Both the position numbers and the translations under genes were made by a program. From Streptomyces venezuelae (GTDB taxonomy: Bacteria > Actinomycetota > Actinomycetes > Streptomycetales > Streptomycetaceae): 64,000 nt of DNA. Location of the stretch: the NCBI RefSeq assembly GCF_008642375.1, contig NZ_CP029194.1, positions 1,736,001 through 1,800,000 of the forward strand, given 5' to 3'. Under the pieces are notes generated by a model. That model saw only the letters and a program-made list of their open reading frames with translations. It searched no databases and was not told the DNA's origin. Within the stretch, counting starts at the first letter, position 1, and each line of letters starts with the position of its first letter. Shown here in pieces: positions 49,406 through 58,499 of the stretch.

Positions 49406-49798
49406 CTACGCGCTCTCCAGGGCCTTGGCCACCAGGTCCAGCTCGCCGGGCATGACCGCGACCAGGACGACCCCGCCGGACGAGGCGTACTCCAGGATCC
49501 GGCATCCCGGATTGATGGACATCCCCTCGCGAGCGGAGGGCGGGCGCGTTCCCGTCCGGCGCAGATCGGTCGGCAGCGCGAGCTCCCGCGAGCCCCAGGA
49601 GGCCCGCCAGACCGGAGGACCCGCGTCGATCAGCAGGCGTCCGGCCCGCCAGCGGGAGCCGTGCACCGGCCACTTGAGCATGCAGGGAACCCCGGCCGTC
49701 TCCCCGGCGGCGAGGGCGGTCGACCGCTGCCGCCGCTTCCGGTCCATCAGCCACCCGACGAGGGCGGCGACTGCGGCGAGAAACAGTAGTTCGATCAC
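49406..49798 (-). CDS. Small membrane-anchored protein (DUF2550-like)
   Basis: From the GTG at 49798 the 130-aa protein starts with a transmembrane helix (VIELLFLAAVAALVGWLMD) and a basic stop-transfer (RKRRQR). A compact C-terminal domain follows, with CMLKWPVHGSRWRAGRLLID and RILEYASSGGVVLVAVMPGE. Layout and the W-x-R-G pattern resemble DUF2550 proteins of actinobacteria, but I am not certain. Longer upstream reading adds a disordered Pro/Arg-rich stretch and is unlikely. Confidence 0.65.
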   Translation of the reverse strand: MIELLFLAAVAALVGWLMDRKRRQRSTALAAGETAGVPCMLKWPVHGSRWRAGRLLIDAGPPVWRASWGSRELALPTDLRRTGTRPPSAREGMSINPGCRILEYASSGGVVLVAVMPGELDLVAKALESA

Positions 49799-49995
49799 GC
49801 TCGCATTCAAGCAGGCGGGGAACCCCGAAGGGGGCTCCACCCCACGCCGGGCTCCGAGGGACGCCGGACGGGCGCGCCGCGGGGCCGAGTCGGCGATCGG
49901 GGGCGGAGTCGGCGTCCGTTTCCCGCCAGCGTCCGGGCTCGCACCCGAGTTTCCTTGAAACCGCAACCACTTACCGCTTCTCACGGAGGTTTCGG

Positions 49996-50736
49996 ATGTC
50001 CACGATGCACGGCACGGCGGTACTGGTGACGGGCGGCAGCCGCGGGATCGGCGCGGCCACGGCCGTCCGCCTGGCCCGGGAGGGCGCCGACGTGGCCTTC
50101 ACCTATGTACGGGACGAGGCGGCGGCCGAGAAGGTCGTCGCGCGGATCGAGGCGGCCGGGCGCACGGCGCTGCCCCTGCGCGCCGACGCGGCCGACGCCG
50201 GTGACGCGGCGGGTGCGGTGGAGTGGGCGGCGGATGCCCTGGGCCGGCTCGACGTCCTCGTGAACAGTGTCGGCGTCGGGGTCCTCGGCCCGCTGGAGTC
50301 GCTGACCCTGGCGGACGTGGACCGGGTCCTCGCGGTCAACGTCCGGGCGGCCTTCCTCGCCTCGCAGGCGGCGGCCGGGCGCCTGCCGGAGGGCGGGCGG
50401 ATCGTCACGATCGGCACCTGCATGACGAAGCGGGTCCCCGGGCCCGGCGCCACGCTGTACGCGACGAGCAAGGCGGCGCTGACCGGCCTGACGAAGGCGC
50501 TCGCCCGGGAGCTGGGAGGCCGTGGCATCACGGCCAACCTCGTCCACCCCGGCCCCGTCGACACCGACATGAACCCGGCGGACGGGCCTCACGCGGAGGG
50601 CCAGGCGGCGATGACGGCGCTCGGCCGCTTCGGCACGGCGGACGAGGTGGCGGCGATGGTCGCGTTCCTGGCGGGGCCGGAGGGGCGGTACGTGACGGGG
50701 GCCGAGTTCGCGGTGGACGGCGGGCACGCGGCGTAG
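49996..50736 (+). CDS. Short-chain dehydrogenase/reductase
   Basis: The 246-aa classical SDR has the cofactor loop TGGSRGIG at residue 12, the catalytic Tyr-x-x-x-Lys at LYATSKAALTGLTKAL, and the C-terminal AVDGGHAA typical of FabG-like reductases. The Ser of the triad is less clear: it would be expected in GRIVTIGTCMTKR, where Thr or Cys stands instead. It should reduce a ketone with NADPH. The start ATG has GGAGG upstream. It is a single gene. Confidence 0.92.
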   Translation: MSTMHGTAVLVTGGSRGIGAATAVRLAREGADVAFTYVRDEAAAEKVVARIEAAGRTALPLRADAADAGDAAGAVEWAADALGRLDVLVNSVGVGVLGPLESLTLADVDRVLAVNVRAAFLASQAAAGRLPEGGRIVTIGTCMTKRVPGPGATLYATSKAALTGLTKALARELGGRGITANLVHPGPVDTDMNPADGPHAEGQAAMTALGRFGTADEVAAMVAFLAGPEGRYVTGAEFAVDGGHAA

Positions 50737-50794
50737 GCCGGGCCGGTCCGGACCCCGCGGGAGGCACCTGCCTGTGGGGCCGGGCCGGGAGGAC

Positions 50795-50950
50795 CCGTAC
50801 GCGATGGTGGCGAGTGAGCCGAAGGGGCGCGTCGGGGGAACAGGGTCGAGCGCGCGGAGCCTCCTGAGGAACGAAGGAGGCGAGCACGGTCGGCCCTGTG
50901 AGCCCGGCTGTAGCGCCCCGGAGGCGAACCGAGCCCGAAAGAAGGGGGAC
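50795..50950. other. Candidate structured RNA or structured intergenic element
   Basis: This GC-rich non-coding stretch folds well on paper. An outer stem ACAGGG (50840-50845) with CCCTGT (50894-50899) encloses a perfect hairpin GCCTCCT (50859-50865) / AGGAGGC (50875-50881) with loop GAGGAACGA. CGCC-CCGGA-GGCG follows near 50914-50926. The purine-rich unpaired parts (GAACCGAGCCCGAAAGAAGG) look like RNA-type loops. I cannot match it to a known family, and no promoter is defined. Confidence 0.35.
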
Positions 50951-50990
50951 GCGAGGACGCACCGGTGCTGTCGGGCCGGTGCGCCCTCGC
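50951..50990. terminator. Strong bidirectional terminator hairpin
   Basis: GCGAGGACGCACCGG (50951-50965) pairs with CCGGTGCGCCCTCGC (50976-50990) apart from one A/C mismatch, with a 10-nt loop. It lies between the rightward SDR gene and the leftward allantoicase gene. Confidence 0.75.
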
Positions 50991-51040
50991 GGGCCGGGCG
51001 GGGTGTCGTACCCGCCCAGTTCATGGAGGAGTCGGTGGCG

Positions 51041-52159
51041 TCAGCCGCCCAGCTCCTGGTGGCGGGCGGTCAGTCGGGCCGCGCCGGACTCCGTGAGGGA
51101 GCCGAAGAGGCGGAGGCGGGAGATGCCGCCGTCCGGGTAGATGTCGATCCGGATCCGGGAGCCGACCGCCGGCGTGTCGAGCACGAACCGGTGGTTGGTG
51201 TCGGGCTGGAGGCGGGTCCGGGACAGGATCTCGGTCCAGTCCTCGGAGCCCTCGGCCGCGACCGAGAGGGCGGCCCAGCCCGCGCTGTTGCCCTTGAGGT
51301 AGGCGGTGTCGATCTCGACGGCGCGGATCTCGGACTCGGCGACGAGCTGGTAGCGGATCCAGTCGTTGCCCTTGTCGCGGCGGCGGCGGGTCTCCCAGCC
51401 GTCGTCCATCTTGCGGGAGCGGCCCGGCTGGATGGTGTTGGTGGCCGGCGAGTAGAAGCGGTCCGAGGCGTCCTCGACCTGGCCGCCGTTCTCCAGGGCC
51501 GCGAGGTCGAAGGTGCCGAGGACGGCGAGCCAGCGCGGGTCGGGGGCGACCTCTCCGTACACGCGGAGACGGGCGATGCCGCCGTCGGGGTGCTGGTTGA
51601 CGCGCAGGTGCGTGAAGCGCTGCTCGACGTCGACGGCGAAGCCGTTGGCGGCGTGGCCGCCGACGGCGGTGCGCGGGACGAGGGTCGTCCACTTCACGTC
51701 GTCGGCGAGGAGGTCCTCGGGCGAGGGCGAGCCGGCGACCGAGGTGGCCTCGACGGAGACGGCCTGCGGGTAGTTGCCGCGGAAGTGGGCGGTGTCGACG
51801 ACGATGCCGCGGACGACGCCGGGGGCGCCGAGCCGTACGAGCGCCCAGTCGTGGTCGTCCTCGGTGGGGTGCGGCTGCTGGGCCGAGACGCCGCGGCGGC
51901 GGCGGGTCTCCCAGCCGTCCATGATCTTGCCCTTGTGGCCGAAGTGCTCGGGGTCGAACTCGGCGGGCTCGGGCTTGAGGAGGTTCTCGCGCTCGGCGAA
52001 GAACTCGTCGTTGGCCGCGACGACACCCGCGCCGAGTCGTCGGTCGGCGAGGTCCGCGTACTGGGTGAAGGGGAAGTCGGCGGTGCGGTAGTCGGCGTAC
52101 GGGTCGCCGCCTCCGAAGGGGCTGGCGTCGCCGGTGAAGGAGGGTATGCCGGTGCTCAC
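51041..52159 (-). CDS. alc: Allantoicase
   Basis: The 372-aa protein hydrolyses allantoate to ureidoglycolate and urea. It has the duplicated allantoicase domain: KIMDGWETRRRRGVSAQQPH with DWALVRLGAPGVVRGIVVDT in the first half, and RKMDDGWETRRRRDKGNDWI with IRAVEIDTAYLKGN in the second. Each half has a matching beta-strand end (HPDGGIARLRVYGEV and YPDGGISRLRLFGSL). It lies 3 bp after allB on the same strand, so they form one operon for allantoin use as a nitrogen source. Confidence 0.95.
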   Translation of the reverse strand: MSTGIPSFTGDASPFGGGDPYADYRTADFPFTQYADLADRRLGAGVVAANDEFFAERENLLKPEPAEFDPEHFGHKGKIMDGWETRRRRGVSAQQPHPTEDDHDWALVRLGAPGVVRGIVVDTAHFRGNYPQAVSVEATSVAGSPSPEDLLADDVKWTTLVPRTAVGGHAANGFAVDVEQRFTHLRVNQHPDGGIARLRVYGEVAPDPRWLAVLGTFDLAALENGGQVEDASDRFYSPATNTIQPGRSRKMDDGWETRRRRDKGNDWIRYQLVAESEIRAVEIDTAYLKGNSAGWAALSVAAEGSEDWTEILSRTRLQPDTNHRFVLDTPAVGSRIRIDIYPDGGISRLRLFGSLTESGAARLTARHQELGG

Positions 52160-52162
52160 GGG

Positions 52163-53497
52163 TCAGTTGTTCCTTTCGAGGAGGCGGCCGGAGGGCTCGG
52201 CGAGGGTGCCGTGGTCGACGATGCGCTCTCCGCGCAGCCAGGTGGAGGCGACGACGCCGCTGAGGGTCTTGCCCGCGTAGGCGGTGATGCGGTTGCGGTG
52301 CTGGAGCTCGGCCGGGTCGACGGTGAAGGTCGCGTCGGGGTCGATGACCGCGAAGTCGGCGTCGCGGCCGGCCTCGATGGCGCCCTTCCGCGAGAGGCCC
52401 GCGAGCCGGGCGGGGGCCTCGGACATCCAGCGGACCACGTCCTCCAGGGAGTGGCCGCGGCGCTTGGCCTCGGTCCAGATCGCGGGGAGGCCGAGCTGGA
52501 GGGAGGAGATGCCGCCCCAGGCGGAGAGGAAGTCCGGGGTCTTCAGGTCGGCGGTGGACGGGGAGTGGTCGGAGACGATGCAGTCGATCGTGCCGTCCGC
52601 GAGCCCCTGCCACAGGGCGTCCTGGTTGGCGGCCTCACGGATGGGCGGGCAGCACTTGAACTCGGTGGCGCCGTCCGGGATCTCCTCGGCGGTGAGCGTG
52701 AGGAAGTGCGGACAGGACTCGACGGTGATCTTGATGCCCTCGGCCTTGGCGGCGGCGATGGCGGGCAGCGCGTCGGAGGACGAGAGGTGCAGGACGTGGA
52801 CGCGGGCGCCCAGCCGGCGGGCCTGGTTGACCAGGTTCTCGATCGCCGTGTTCTCCGCGTCCCGGGGACGGGAGGCGAGGAAGTCGGCGTACTCGCTGGA
52901 GGACTTCTGCGGCGCGGCCGCGAGGTGGTGCGGGTCCTCGGCGTGCACGATCATCAGACCGTCGAAGCCCGCGATCTCGGCGAGCGAGTTCGCCAGCTGC
53001 TCCTGGTCGAGCGAGGGGAACTCGTCCACGCCGGACGGCGACAGGAAGCACTTGAAGCCGTAGACCCCGGCGTCGTGCAGCGGGCGCAGGTCCTTGACGT
53101 TGTCGGGCAGGGCGCCGCCCCAGAAGCCGACGTCGATGTGCGCCTTCGTGCGGGCGACCTCCTGCTTCACCCGCAGGTTCTCGACGGTGGTCGTCGGCGG
53201 GATGGAGTTCAGGGGCATGTCGAGCAGCGTGGTGATGCCGCCGGCGGCCGCCGCGCGGGTGGCGGTCCAGAAGCCCTCCCACTCGGTCCGGCCCGGGTCG
53301 TTCACATGCACGTGGGTGTCGACGAGGCCGGGCAGGACGACGTCGTCGCCGACGTCCTCCAGGCGGGCACCGGCCGGTACCTCGGCGTCGTACGGCAGCA
53401 CGGCCGCGATCGTCCCTCCGGAGACGGCGATCGACGCCGGACGCGTCCCCTCGGGGGTGATGACGCGAGTCGAGCGCAGGACCAGGTTGACGTCCAC
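52163..53497 (-). CDS. allB: Allantoinase
   Basis: The 444-aa amidohydrolase opens the hydantoin ring of allantoin. Metal ligands are visible in [20 protein letters not shown]. The carboxylated Lys is in [10 protein letters not shown], followed by [17 protein letters not shown] and [10 protein letters not shown] chose the GTG at 53497 ([23 protein letters not shown] upstream), because the longer open frame is not conserved in style. The upstream gap holds two IclR-like boxes, so AllR control is expected, with induction by allantoin-pathway metabolites such as glyoxylate or allantoate. Confidence 0.95.
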   Translation of the reverse strand: MDVNLVLRSTRVITPEGTRPASIAVSGGTIAAVLPYDAEVPAGARLEDVGDDVVLPGLVDTHVHVNDPGRTEWEGFWTATRAAAAGGITTLLDMPLNSIPPTTTVENLRVKQEVARTKAHIDVGFWGGALPDNVKDLRPLHDAGVYGFKCFLSPSGVDEFPSLDQEQLANSLAEIAGFDGLMIVHAEDPHHLAAAPQKSSSEYADFLASRPRDAENTAIENLVNQARRLGARVHVLHLSSSDALPAIAAAKAEGIKITVESCPHFLTLTAEEIPDGATEFKCCPPIREAANQDALWQGLADGTIDCIVSDHSPSTADLKTPDFLSAWGGISSLQLGLPAIWTEAKRRGHSLEDVVRWMSEAPARLAGLSRKGAIEAGRDADFAVIDPDATFTVDPAELQHRNRITAYAGKTLSGVVASTWLRGERIVDHGTLAEPSGRLLERNN

Positions 53498-53641
53498 CCG
53501 TACCCCTTCTTCAAGTGCTCCGGCTTCGAGCACTTCGGCGAGAAATTCAACGAACTGTTGAAAAGGAGTCTTCACTTCCTGGCGACATGTCGTCAAGGGC
53601 ACACTTCCAGCATCGGCCTTCAGCGAACCCGACTTAGAGGT

Positions 53642-53677
53642 TTCCACAAAGTGGAATGGAAATTCCGTACAGTAGAA
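53642..53677. promoter_or_regulatory. Pair of 15-bp IclR-type boxes between allB and allR
   Basis: Box 1 (53642-53656) is TTCCACAAAGTGGAA, a perfect 6-3-6 inverted repeat. Box 2 (53663-53677) is TTCCGTACAGTAGAA, a degenerate version. Their starts are 21 bp apart, two helical turns, so they lie on one face of the DNA. The pair sits between the divergent allB and allR genes. The same arrangement recurs upstream of aceB. An AllR regulon covering these genes is known in S. coelicolor. Confidence 0.7.
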
Positions 53678-53840
53678 CGTAGCTCCGCACATGTGGGGCA
53701 GACCAGGATCCCTCCAGGCCCTCCCCGACACCGGACAAACACCCCCTGACCGGCCCGTACGCCGGTACCGGGACCAGGTGCCCCGGCCGGTGGCCCGGTA
53801 GGCTGCTGACTTGCCCGCCTGCCTCGAAAGGACCGTTGAC

Positions 53841-54650
53841 GTGCCGACGTCCAGCGCCAGCACCACCGACGCCGCCAAGCCCGCCGCAGCGAGCGGTGGC
53901 GTCCAGTCCCTTGAGCGTGCCTTCGACCTCCTGGAGCGGATGGCCGACGCCGGGGGCGAGGTCGGGCTGAGCGAGCTCTCCGCCAGCAGCGGACTGCCGC
54001 TCCCCACCATCCACCGGCTGATGCGCACCCTCGTCGCCTGCGGCTACGTGCGCCAGCAGCCCAACCGGCGGTACGCGCTCGGCCCCCGCCTCATCCGGCT
54101 CGGCGAGTCCTCGTCCCGCCTCCTCGGCACCTGGGCCCGCCCCTACCTGGCGCGGCTCGTCGAGGAGACCGGCGAGACCGCCAACATGGCGCTGCTCGAC
54201 GGCGACGAGATCGTGTACGTCGCCCAGGTGCCGTCCAAGCACTCGATGCGCATGTTCACCGAGGTCGGCCGGCGGGTCCTGCCGCACTCCACCGGCGTGG
54301 GCAAGGCGCTCCTCGCGCACACCCCGGCCGAGGAGGTGCGCGCGCTGCTCGCCCGTACCGGCATGCCGGCCGCCACCGAGAAGACCATCACCACGCCCGA
54401 CGGCTTCCTCGACGCCCTCGAAGCGGTCCGCGCGACCGGGTACGCCGTCGACGACAACGAGCAGGAGATAGGAGTCCGCTGCCTCGCGGTGCCGGTCCCC
54501 GACTCCCCCACCGCCGCGGCGATCTCGATCTCGGGCCCGGCCGGCCGGGTCACCGAGGCGGCCACGGAGAAGATCGTCCCGATCCTCCAGCAGGTCGCCC
54601 GCGAACTGTCGGCGGCCCTCGCCAACACGACGGGCAACGGCGGCGCCTGA
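53841..54650 (+). CDS. allR: IclR-family regulator of allantoin genes
   Basis: The 269-aa protein has an N-terminal winged helix ([40 protein letters not shown]) and the IclR effector domain. That domain has [34 protein letters not shown] and [19 protein letters not shown]. Its place next to allB-alc matches AllR, a repressor of allantoin catabolism released by a pathway metabolite. The GTG start at 53841 has AAAGGA 8 nt upstream. It probably represses itself through the 53642-53677 boxes and malate synthase through the matching pair at 61938-61973. Confidence 0.9.
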   Translation: MPTSSASTTDAAKPAAASGGVQSLERAFDLLERMADAGGEVGLSELSASSGLPLPTIHRLMRTLVACGYVRQQPNRRYALGPRLIRLGESSSRLLGTWARPYLARLVEETGETANMALLDGDEIVYVAQVPSKHSMRMFTEVGRRVLPHSTGVGKALLAHTPAEEVRALLARTGMPAATEKTITTPDGFLDALEAVRATGYAVDDNEQEIGVRCLAVPVPDSPTAAAISISGPAGRVTEAATEKIVPILQQVARELSAALANTTGNGGA

Positions 54651-54668
54651 CCCGGAGCCTTGCCGCAC

Positions 54669-54713
54669 ACGCGAAGGCGCCCGGAACCCTCGAGGTTCCG
54701 GGCGCCTTCGCGT
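54669..54713. terminator. Perfect 20-bp stem terminator after allR
   Basis: ACGCGAAGGCGCCCGGAACC (54669-54688) pairs exactly with 54694-54713 around a 5-nt loop CTCGA. It separates the convergent allR and ABC transporter genes and should stop transcription from both sides. Confidence 0.9.
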
Positions 54714-54723
54714 CTTCCGTGCC

Positions 54724-55404
54724 TCAGGCCCGCACCGCCTCCGTCAGCCGCCCGTCCTGGACCGACACCGTGCGGTCCGTGCGGGCCAGATGGGTCCGGT
54801 CGTGGGTCACCAGCACCGTCGCCGTGCCCCGCTCGGCCGTCAGACCGGCGAGCAGGTCCATGACCGCCGCGCCCCGCTCGTGGTCCAGTGCGCTCGTCGG
54901 CTCGTCGACCAGGAGCACGGACGGCTCGTTCATCAGGGCCCGCGCGATGTTCACGCGCTGCCGCTGGCCGCCCGACAGCTGGTGCGGGCGGCGGTGCGCC
55001 TGGTCCGCGAGGCCCACCGCGTCGAGCAGGTCCATCGCCCGGCCCCGTACCGACTTCGGCGCGCGCCCCGACAGGTGCGCCATCACCTGGAGCTGCTCCG
55101 CCGCGCTCAGCGAGGGCAGCAGGTTGGGCTGCTGGAAGACGATCCCGATGTGCTCGCGCCGCAGCTCGGCGCGGGCGGCCGGGCTGAGCCGCCCCGTGTC
55201 CGTACCGGCGACCACGACCTGCCCCCGGTCCGGGGTCACCAGGGTCGCGGCCACGGCGAGCAGGCTGGACTTGCCGGACCCCGAAGGGCCGACGACGGCA
55301 GTGAGGGTGCCCGCGGGGACGGTCAGCGAGACGGAGTCGAGGGCGGTGAGCCGGCCGTCTCCGTCGGGGTAGGTCAGGGTGACGGCGTCGAGGACGAGGC
55401 TCAT
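54724..55404 (-). CDS. ABC exporter ATPase (MacB/LolD-like)
   Basis: The 226-aa protein has Walker [10 protein letters not shown], the Q-loop HIGIVFQQPNLLPSLSAAEQ, signature LSGGQRQR, Walker [16 protein letters not shown] and switch His VTHDRTHLAR. The family pairs with FtsX-type permeases, here the gene directly upstream with a 4-bp overlap (ATGA). Such systems export peptides or lipids or relieve envelope stress. A two-component system is divergently encoded next door and probably regulates it. Confidence 0.93.
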   Translation of the reverse strand: MSLVLDAVTLTYPDGDGRLTALDSVSLTVPAGTLTAVVGPSGSGKSSLLAVAATLVTPDRGQVVVAGTDTGRLSPAARAELRREHIGIVFQQPNLLPSLSAAEQLQVMAHLSGRAPKSVRGRAMDLLDAVGLADQAHRRPHQLSGGQRQRVNIARALMNEPSVLLVDEPTSALDHERGAAVMDLLAGLTAERGTATVLVTHDRTHLARTDRTVSVQDGRLTEAVRA

Positions 55405-56477
55405 CGGGCGCTCCCGAGGGCGGTGAGGGGGTCGACGGCGGTGATCCGCCGGATGGACAGGGCGGCGCCGAGGACCCCGAGCACGACGATCACGGCGGCG
55501 GGCCCGAGCACGGTGAGCGGCTCCAGGACGAAGGGCACGTTCCCGCCGCTGACCAGGGCGCCGATGCCGACCGCGAGCGCGGTGCCGAGCAGAGTGCCCG
55601 CGGTGAGCATGAGGACGGCCTGCCCGAGGGCGTCCTTGAGGAGGTACGGCGTGGAGGCACCGAGCGCCTTGAGGACGGCGACGTCGCCGCTGCGCTGGAT
55701 CGTCCAGACGGTGAAGAAGGCCCCTATGACGAGCGCGGAGATCGCGAAGAGGAAGCCCCGCATGAGCTGGAGCGAGCCGTTCTCGGCCTGGTAGGACCCT
55801 ATGGCGGTGAGCGCCCCTTCGACGGTCCGCGCCTCGGTCTTCGCGGCCTCGTCGCCGGCGGCCCAGTCGACCCCGTCGCCGCTGAGCGCGATCACGGTGG
55901 CCTGCGCCTCGGGGGTGGTGCCGCTGTGCCCGAGCTGCTGCCAGTCGTCGAGGGAGGTCCACACCACCGGCGTGTGGCTGTACGAGGCGTCGCCGGAGAC
56001 GGCCGTGACGGTGGCCTCCAGGGGGCCGAGGCGCAGCGCGTCGCCGACGCCCACGCCGAGCTCCTCCGCCGCGGACTCCGACAGGACCGCCTTCCCGGCG
56101 CCGACAGCACCGGGGGCGAGCCCGGACCCCGGCTCCGTACCGAAGGCGGAGACGGCGGCCGTCCGGTCCCCGGCGGCGGCGTTGAGGGTGCGGATGCCGA
56201 GCGGCGCGGCCTCCGTCACGCCGGGCCGCTCGGCCCAGCCGTTCCACTGGTCCTCCGTCACCGTCGAGTTGGTGAAGGAGACCGACTGCCCGGACGGCGG
56301 CGCCGCGAAGGCCAGCCGGTCGGCGGGCAGTCCGGTGATCGCGGAGATGTTCTCTCGCGCGAGCCCGGCGGTCAGCCCGGACAGCAGCCCCACGAGCAGG
56401 GTGATCAGGACGATCACGGTGCCCATGAGGGCGAACCGCCCCTTGGCGAATCTCAGGTCTCTCCATGCCACGAACAT
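55401..56477 (-). CDS. FtsX/MacB-like ABC permease
   Basis: The 358-aa protein has the FtsX-family plan. An N-terminal helix (GRFALMGTVIVLITLLVGLL) is followed by a large extracytoplasmic domain (about residues 45-225, with RTLNAAAGDRTAAVSAFGTE). Three helices follow near the C-terminus, with IRRITAVDPLTALGSAR as the typical end. It partners the ATPase encoded downstream. The upstream gap of ~125 bp to the divergent kinase gene would hold both promoters; AATCAAACTTTCGGTTGAG (56536-56554) includes a CAA/TTG inverted repeat of possible regulatory use. Confidence 0.9.
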   Translation of the reverse strand: MFVAWRDLRFAKGRFALMGTVIVLITLLVGLLSGLTAGLARENISAITGLPADRLAFAAPPSGQSVSFTNSTVTEDQWNGWAERPGVTEAAPLGIRTLNAAAGDRTAAVSAFGTEPGSGLAPGAVGAGKAVLSESAAEELGVGVGDALRLGPLEATVTAVSGDASYSHTPVVWTSLDDWQQLGHSGTTPEAQATVIALSGDGVDWAAGDEAAKTEARTVEGALTAIGSYQAENGSLQLMRGFLFAISALVIGAFFTVWTIQRSGDVAVLKALGASTPYLLKDALGQAVLMLTAGTLLGTALAVGIGALVSGGNVPFVLEPLTVLGPAAVIVVLGVLGAALSIRRITAVDPLTALGSAR

Positions 56478-56601
56478 GCTGACCAGAGTGGTCCGAGGAG
56501 GGCCGTCCGGGCATCGCGCCACGGATGGCTCCACAATCAAACTTTCGGTTGAGTCCGGATTGTCCGTTCCCCGCGCTCCCGCTGTCTACGCTGGTGGGGA
56601 C

Positions 56602-57873
56602 ATGGATCCGTACTCCTCCCTCCACCCCGCCCGGCACTCCTCCCTCCACCCCGCCCGGCACTCCTCCCTCCACCCCGCCCGGCGTTCTCTCACCCCCGTC
56701 CTGCGCGCGCTGCGCCTCTGCCTGCACCTGCTGATGGCGGGCCTGCTCGTCCTCGCGGCGGTGCGGAGCGGAACCGCCGCCGGGACGGTGATGGCGGCGG
56801 TCGTGGGCGCGGTCTACGCGGCGGGCTCGCTGCTGCCGTCCGTGGCCGGCTCCCAGCGGGCCGCGGCCGTCTGGCTGGGCGTCCTGTGCGCGTCCTGGCT
56901 GGGGCTGCTCTGGCTGACGCCCGACGCGCTGTGGGTGGCGTTCCCGCTGTACTTCCTCCAGCTCCACCTGCTGCCCCCGCGCTGGTCGCTGCCGGCCGTC
57001 GCCCTGACGGCGGGCGCGGCGATCCTCTCGTACGTGGGCCACGGCGCCGCCCTGAATCCGGGCGTCTTCATCGGGCCGCTGCTCGGCGGCGCGGTCGCGG
57101 TGGCGACCGTCCTCGGCTACCAGGCCCTGTACCGGGAGAGCGAGCGGCGACGCCGGCTCATCGAGGAGCTGATCGAGACCCGGGCGGAGCTGGCGGCGGC
57201 GGAGCGGCACGCGGGGACGCTCGCCGAGCGCGAGCGGCTCGCGCGGGAGATCCACGACACGCTCGCGCAGGGCCTGTCCTCGATCCAGCTGCTGCTGCGC
57301 GCCGCCGAGCGGGCGCTGCCGCCGGGCTCCCCGGCCGCCGGTCACATCGACCGGGCGCGGCAGGCGGCGCAGGACAACCTGGCGGAGGCGCGGCGCTTTG
57401 TCCGCGCGCTGTCGCCGCCGGACCTGGAGCACGGCTCGCTGGCGGCGGCGCTGGAGCGGCTGTGCGAGCCGGTGGCCGGTTCCGGTGGGTACGGCTCCGA
57501 CGAGCCCGGGGCGGCCGGGCCCCGGGTGCGTTTCTCGGTGAGCGGGACGCCGGCCGAGCTGCCGACGCCGTACGAGGTGGCGCTGCTGCGGATCGCGCAG
57601 TCGGCGCTCGCGAACACGGTGCGGCACGCCTCGGCCTCGCGGGCGGAGATCACCCTCTCGTTCATGGACGCCTCGGTGACCCTGGACGTGGTCGACGACG
57701 GCAAGGGCTTCGACCCGGGCTCCGTACGGCAGTCCTCGGAGGGCGGCTTCGGGCTTCCGGCGATGCGCTCGCGGGCCGAGTCGCTGGGCGGCACCTTCAC
57801 CGTCGAATCGGCACCCGGCCAGGGCACGGCGGTGGCCGTCTCCCTCCCCCTTCCCGCAGGAGTCTCCGCATGA
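56602..57873 (+). CDS. Sensor histidine kinase (HPK7 type) with N-terminal octapeptide repeat
   Basis: The 423-aa protein begins with a hydrophilic repeat SSLHPARH three times (residues 5-28), encoded by a 24-bp tandem repeat. About five membrane helices follow (LRALRLCLHLLMAGLLVLAA onward), then the phosphoacceptor segment LAREIHDTLAQGLSSIQLLL and an ATPase domain with QSALANTVRHASA and SEGGFGLPAMRSRAESLGG. Translation is coupled to the response regulator. With the divergent ABC exporter it resembles a sense-and-export module against envelope-active compounds. Confidence 0.93.
   Translation: MDPYSSLHPARHSSLHPARHSSLHPARRSLTPVLRALRLCLHLLMAGLLVLAAVRSGTAAGTVMAAVVGAVYAAGSLLPSVAGSQRAAAVWLGVLCASWLGLLWLTPDALWVAFPLYFLQLHLLPPRWSLPAVALTAGAAILSYVGHGAALNPGVFIGPLLGGAVAVATVLGYQALYRESERRRRLIEELIETRAELAAAERHAGTLAERERLAREIHDTLAQGLSSIQLLLRAAERALPPGSPAAGHIDRARQAAQDNLAEARRFVRALSPPDLEHGSLAAALERLCEPVAGSGGYGSDEPGAAGPRVRFSVSGTPAELPTPYEVALLRIAQSALANTVRHASASRAEITLSFMDASVTLDVVDDGKGFDPGSVRQSSEGGFGLPAMRSRAESLGGTFTVESAPGQGTAVAVSLPLPAGVSA
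56614..56685. repeat. 24-bp in-frame tandem repeat, three copies
   Basis: TCCTCCCTCCACCCCGCCCG plus GCAC is repeated at 56614, 56638 and 56662, the last copy with a diverged end. It encodes SSLHPARH units at the extreme N-terminus of the sensor kinase, before the first membrane helix. The identity between copies indicates recent expansion. Confidence 0.9.
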
Positions 57874-58499
57874 CGACCATCAGGCTTCTCCTCGCCGACG
57901 ACCACCCGGTGGTACGGGCGGGTCTGCGCGCGGTCCTGGACACGGAGCCGGACTTCACGGTGGTCGGCGAGGCCGCGACGGCCGAGCGGGCGGTGGAGCT
58001 GGCCGCCGCGGGGGGCGTGGACGTGGTCCTGATGGACCTGCAGTTCGGCGCCGGGATGCACGGCTCGGAGGCGACGGCGGCGATCACGGCCGCGCCCGGC
58101 GGGCCGAAGGTGCTGGTCCTGACGACGTACGACACGGACGCGGACATCCTGGCGGCCGTGGAGGCGGGCGCCTCCGGCTACCTCCTGAAGGACGCGCCGC
58201 CGGAGGAGCTGGCGGCGGCGGTACGGACGGCGGCGGCCGGCCAGTCGGCGCTCGCCCCGGCGGTGGCCCACCGGCTGATGGACCGGATGCGGACCCCGGC
58301 GGAGGCGCTGACGAAGCGGGAGCTCGAGGTGCTCCAGCTGGTGGGCGAGGGCCTGTCTAACCAGCAGATCAGCAAGGCGCTGTTCCTGAGCCAGGCCACG
58401 GTGAAGTCGCACCTGGTCCACATCTTCGCGAAGCTGGGCGTGGACTCGCGGACGGCCGCGGTGGCGGCGGCGACGGCCCGGCGGCTGATCAGGCGGTGA
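57870..58499 (+). CDS. NarL/LuxR-type response regulator
   Basis: The 209-aa protein has a receiver domain (RLLLADDHPVVRAGLRAVLD, phospho-Asp in DVVLMDLQFG, Lys in GYLLKDAPPEE). A LuxR HTH follows (LTKRELEVLQLVGEGLSNQQ, LFLSQATVKSHLVHIFAKLG). The start ATG overlaps the kinase stop by 4 bp with AGGAG upstream. It is probably the activator or repressor of the divergent ABC exporter. Its 3' end overlaps a small convergent gene by 11 bp. Confidence 0.94.
   Translation: MTTIRLLLADDHPVVRAGLRAVLDTEPDFTVVGEAATAERAVELAAAGGVDVVLMDLQFGAGMHGSEATAAITAAPGGPKVLVLTTYDTDADILAAVEAGASGYLLKDAPPEELAAAVRTAAAGQSALAPAVAHRLMDRMRTPAEALTKRELEVLQLVGEGLSNQQISKALFLSQATVKSHLVHIFAKLGVDSRTAAVAAATARRLIRR

Noticed and set aside
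50774..51030. Protein-coding gene in the SDR-allantoicase gap
   Set aside because: A long plus-strand frame passes through, but it continues as a shadow of the allantoicase gene and lacks a proper start. Stem-loops explain the region better.
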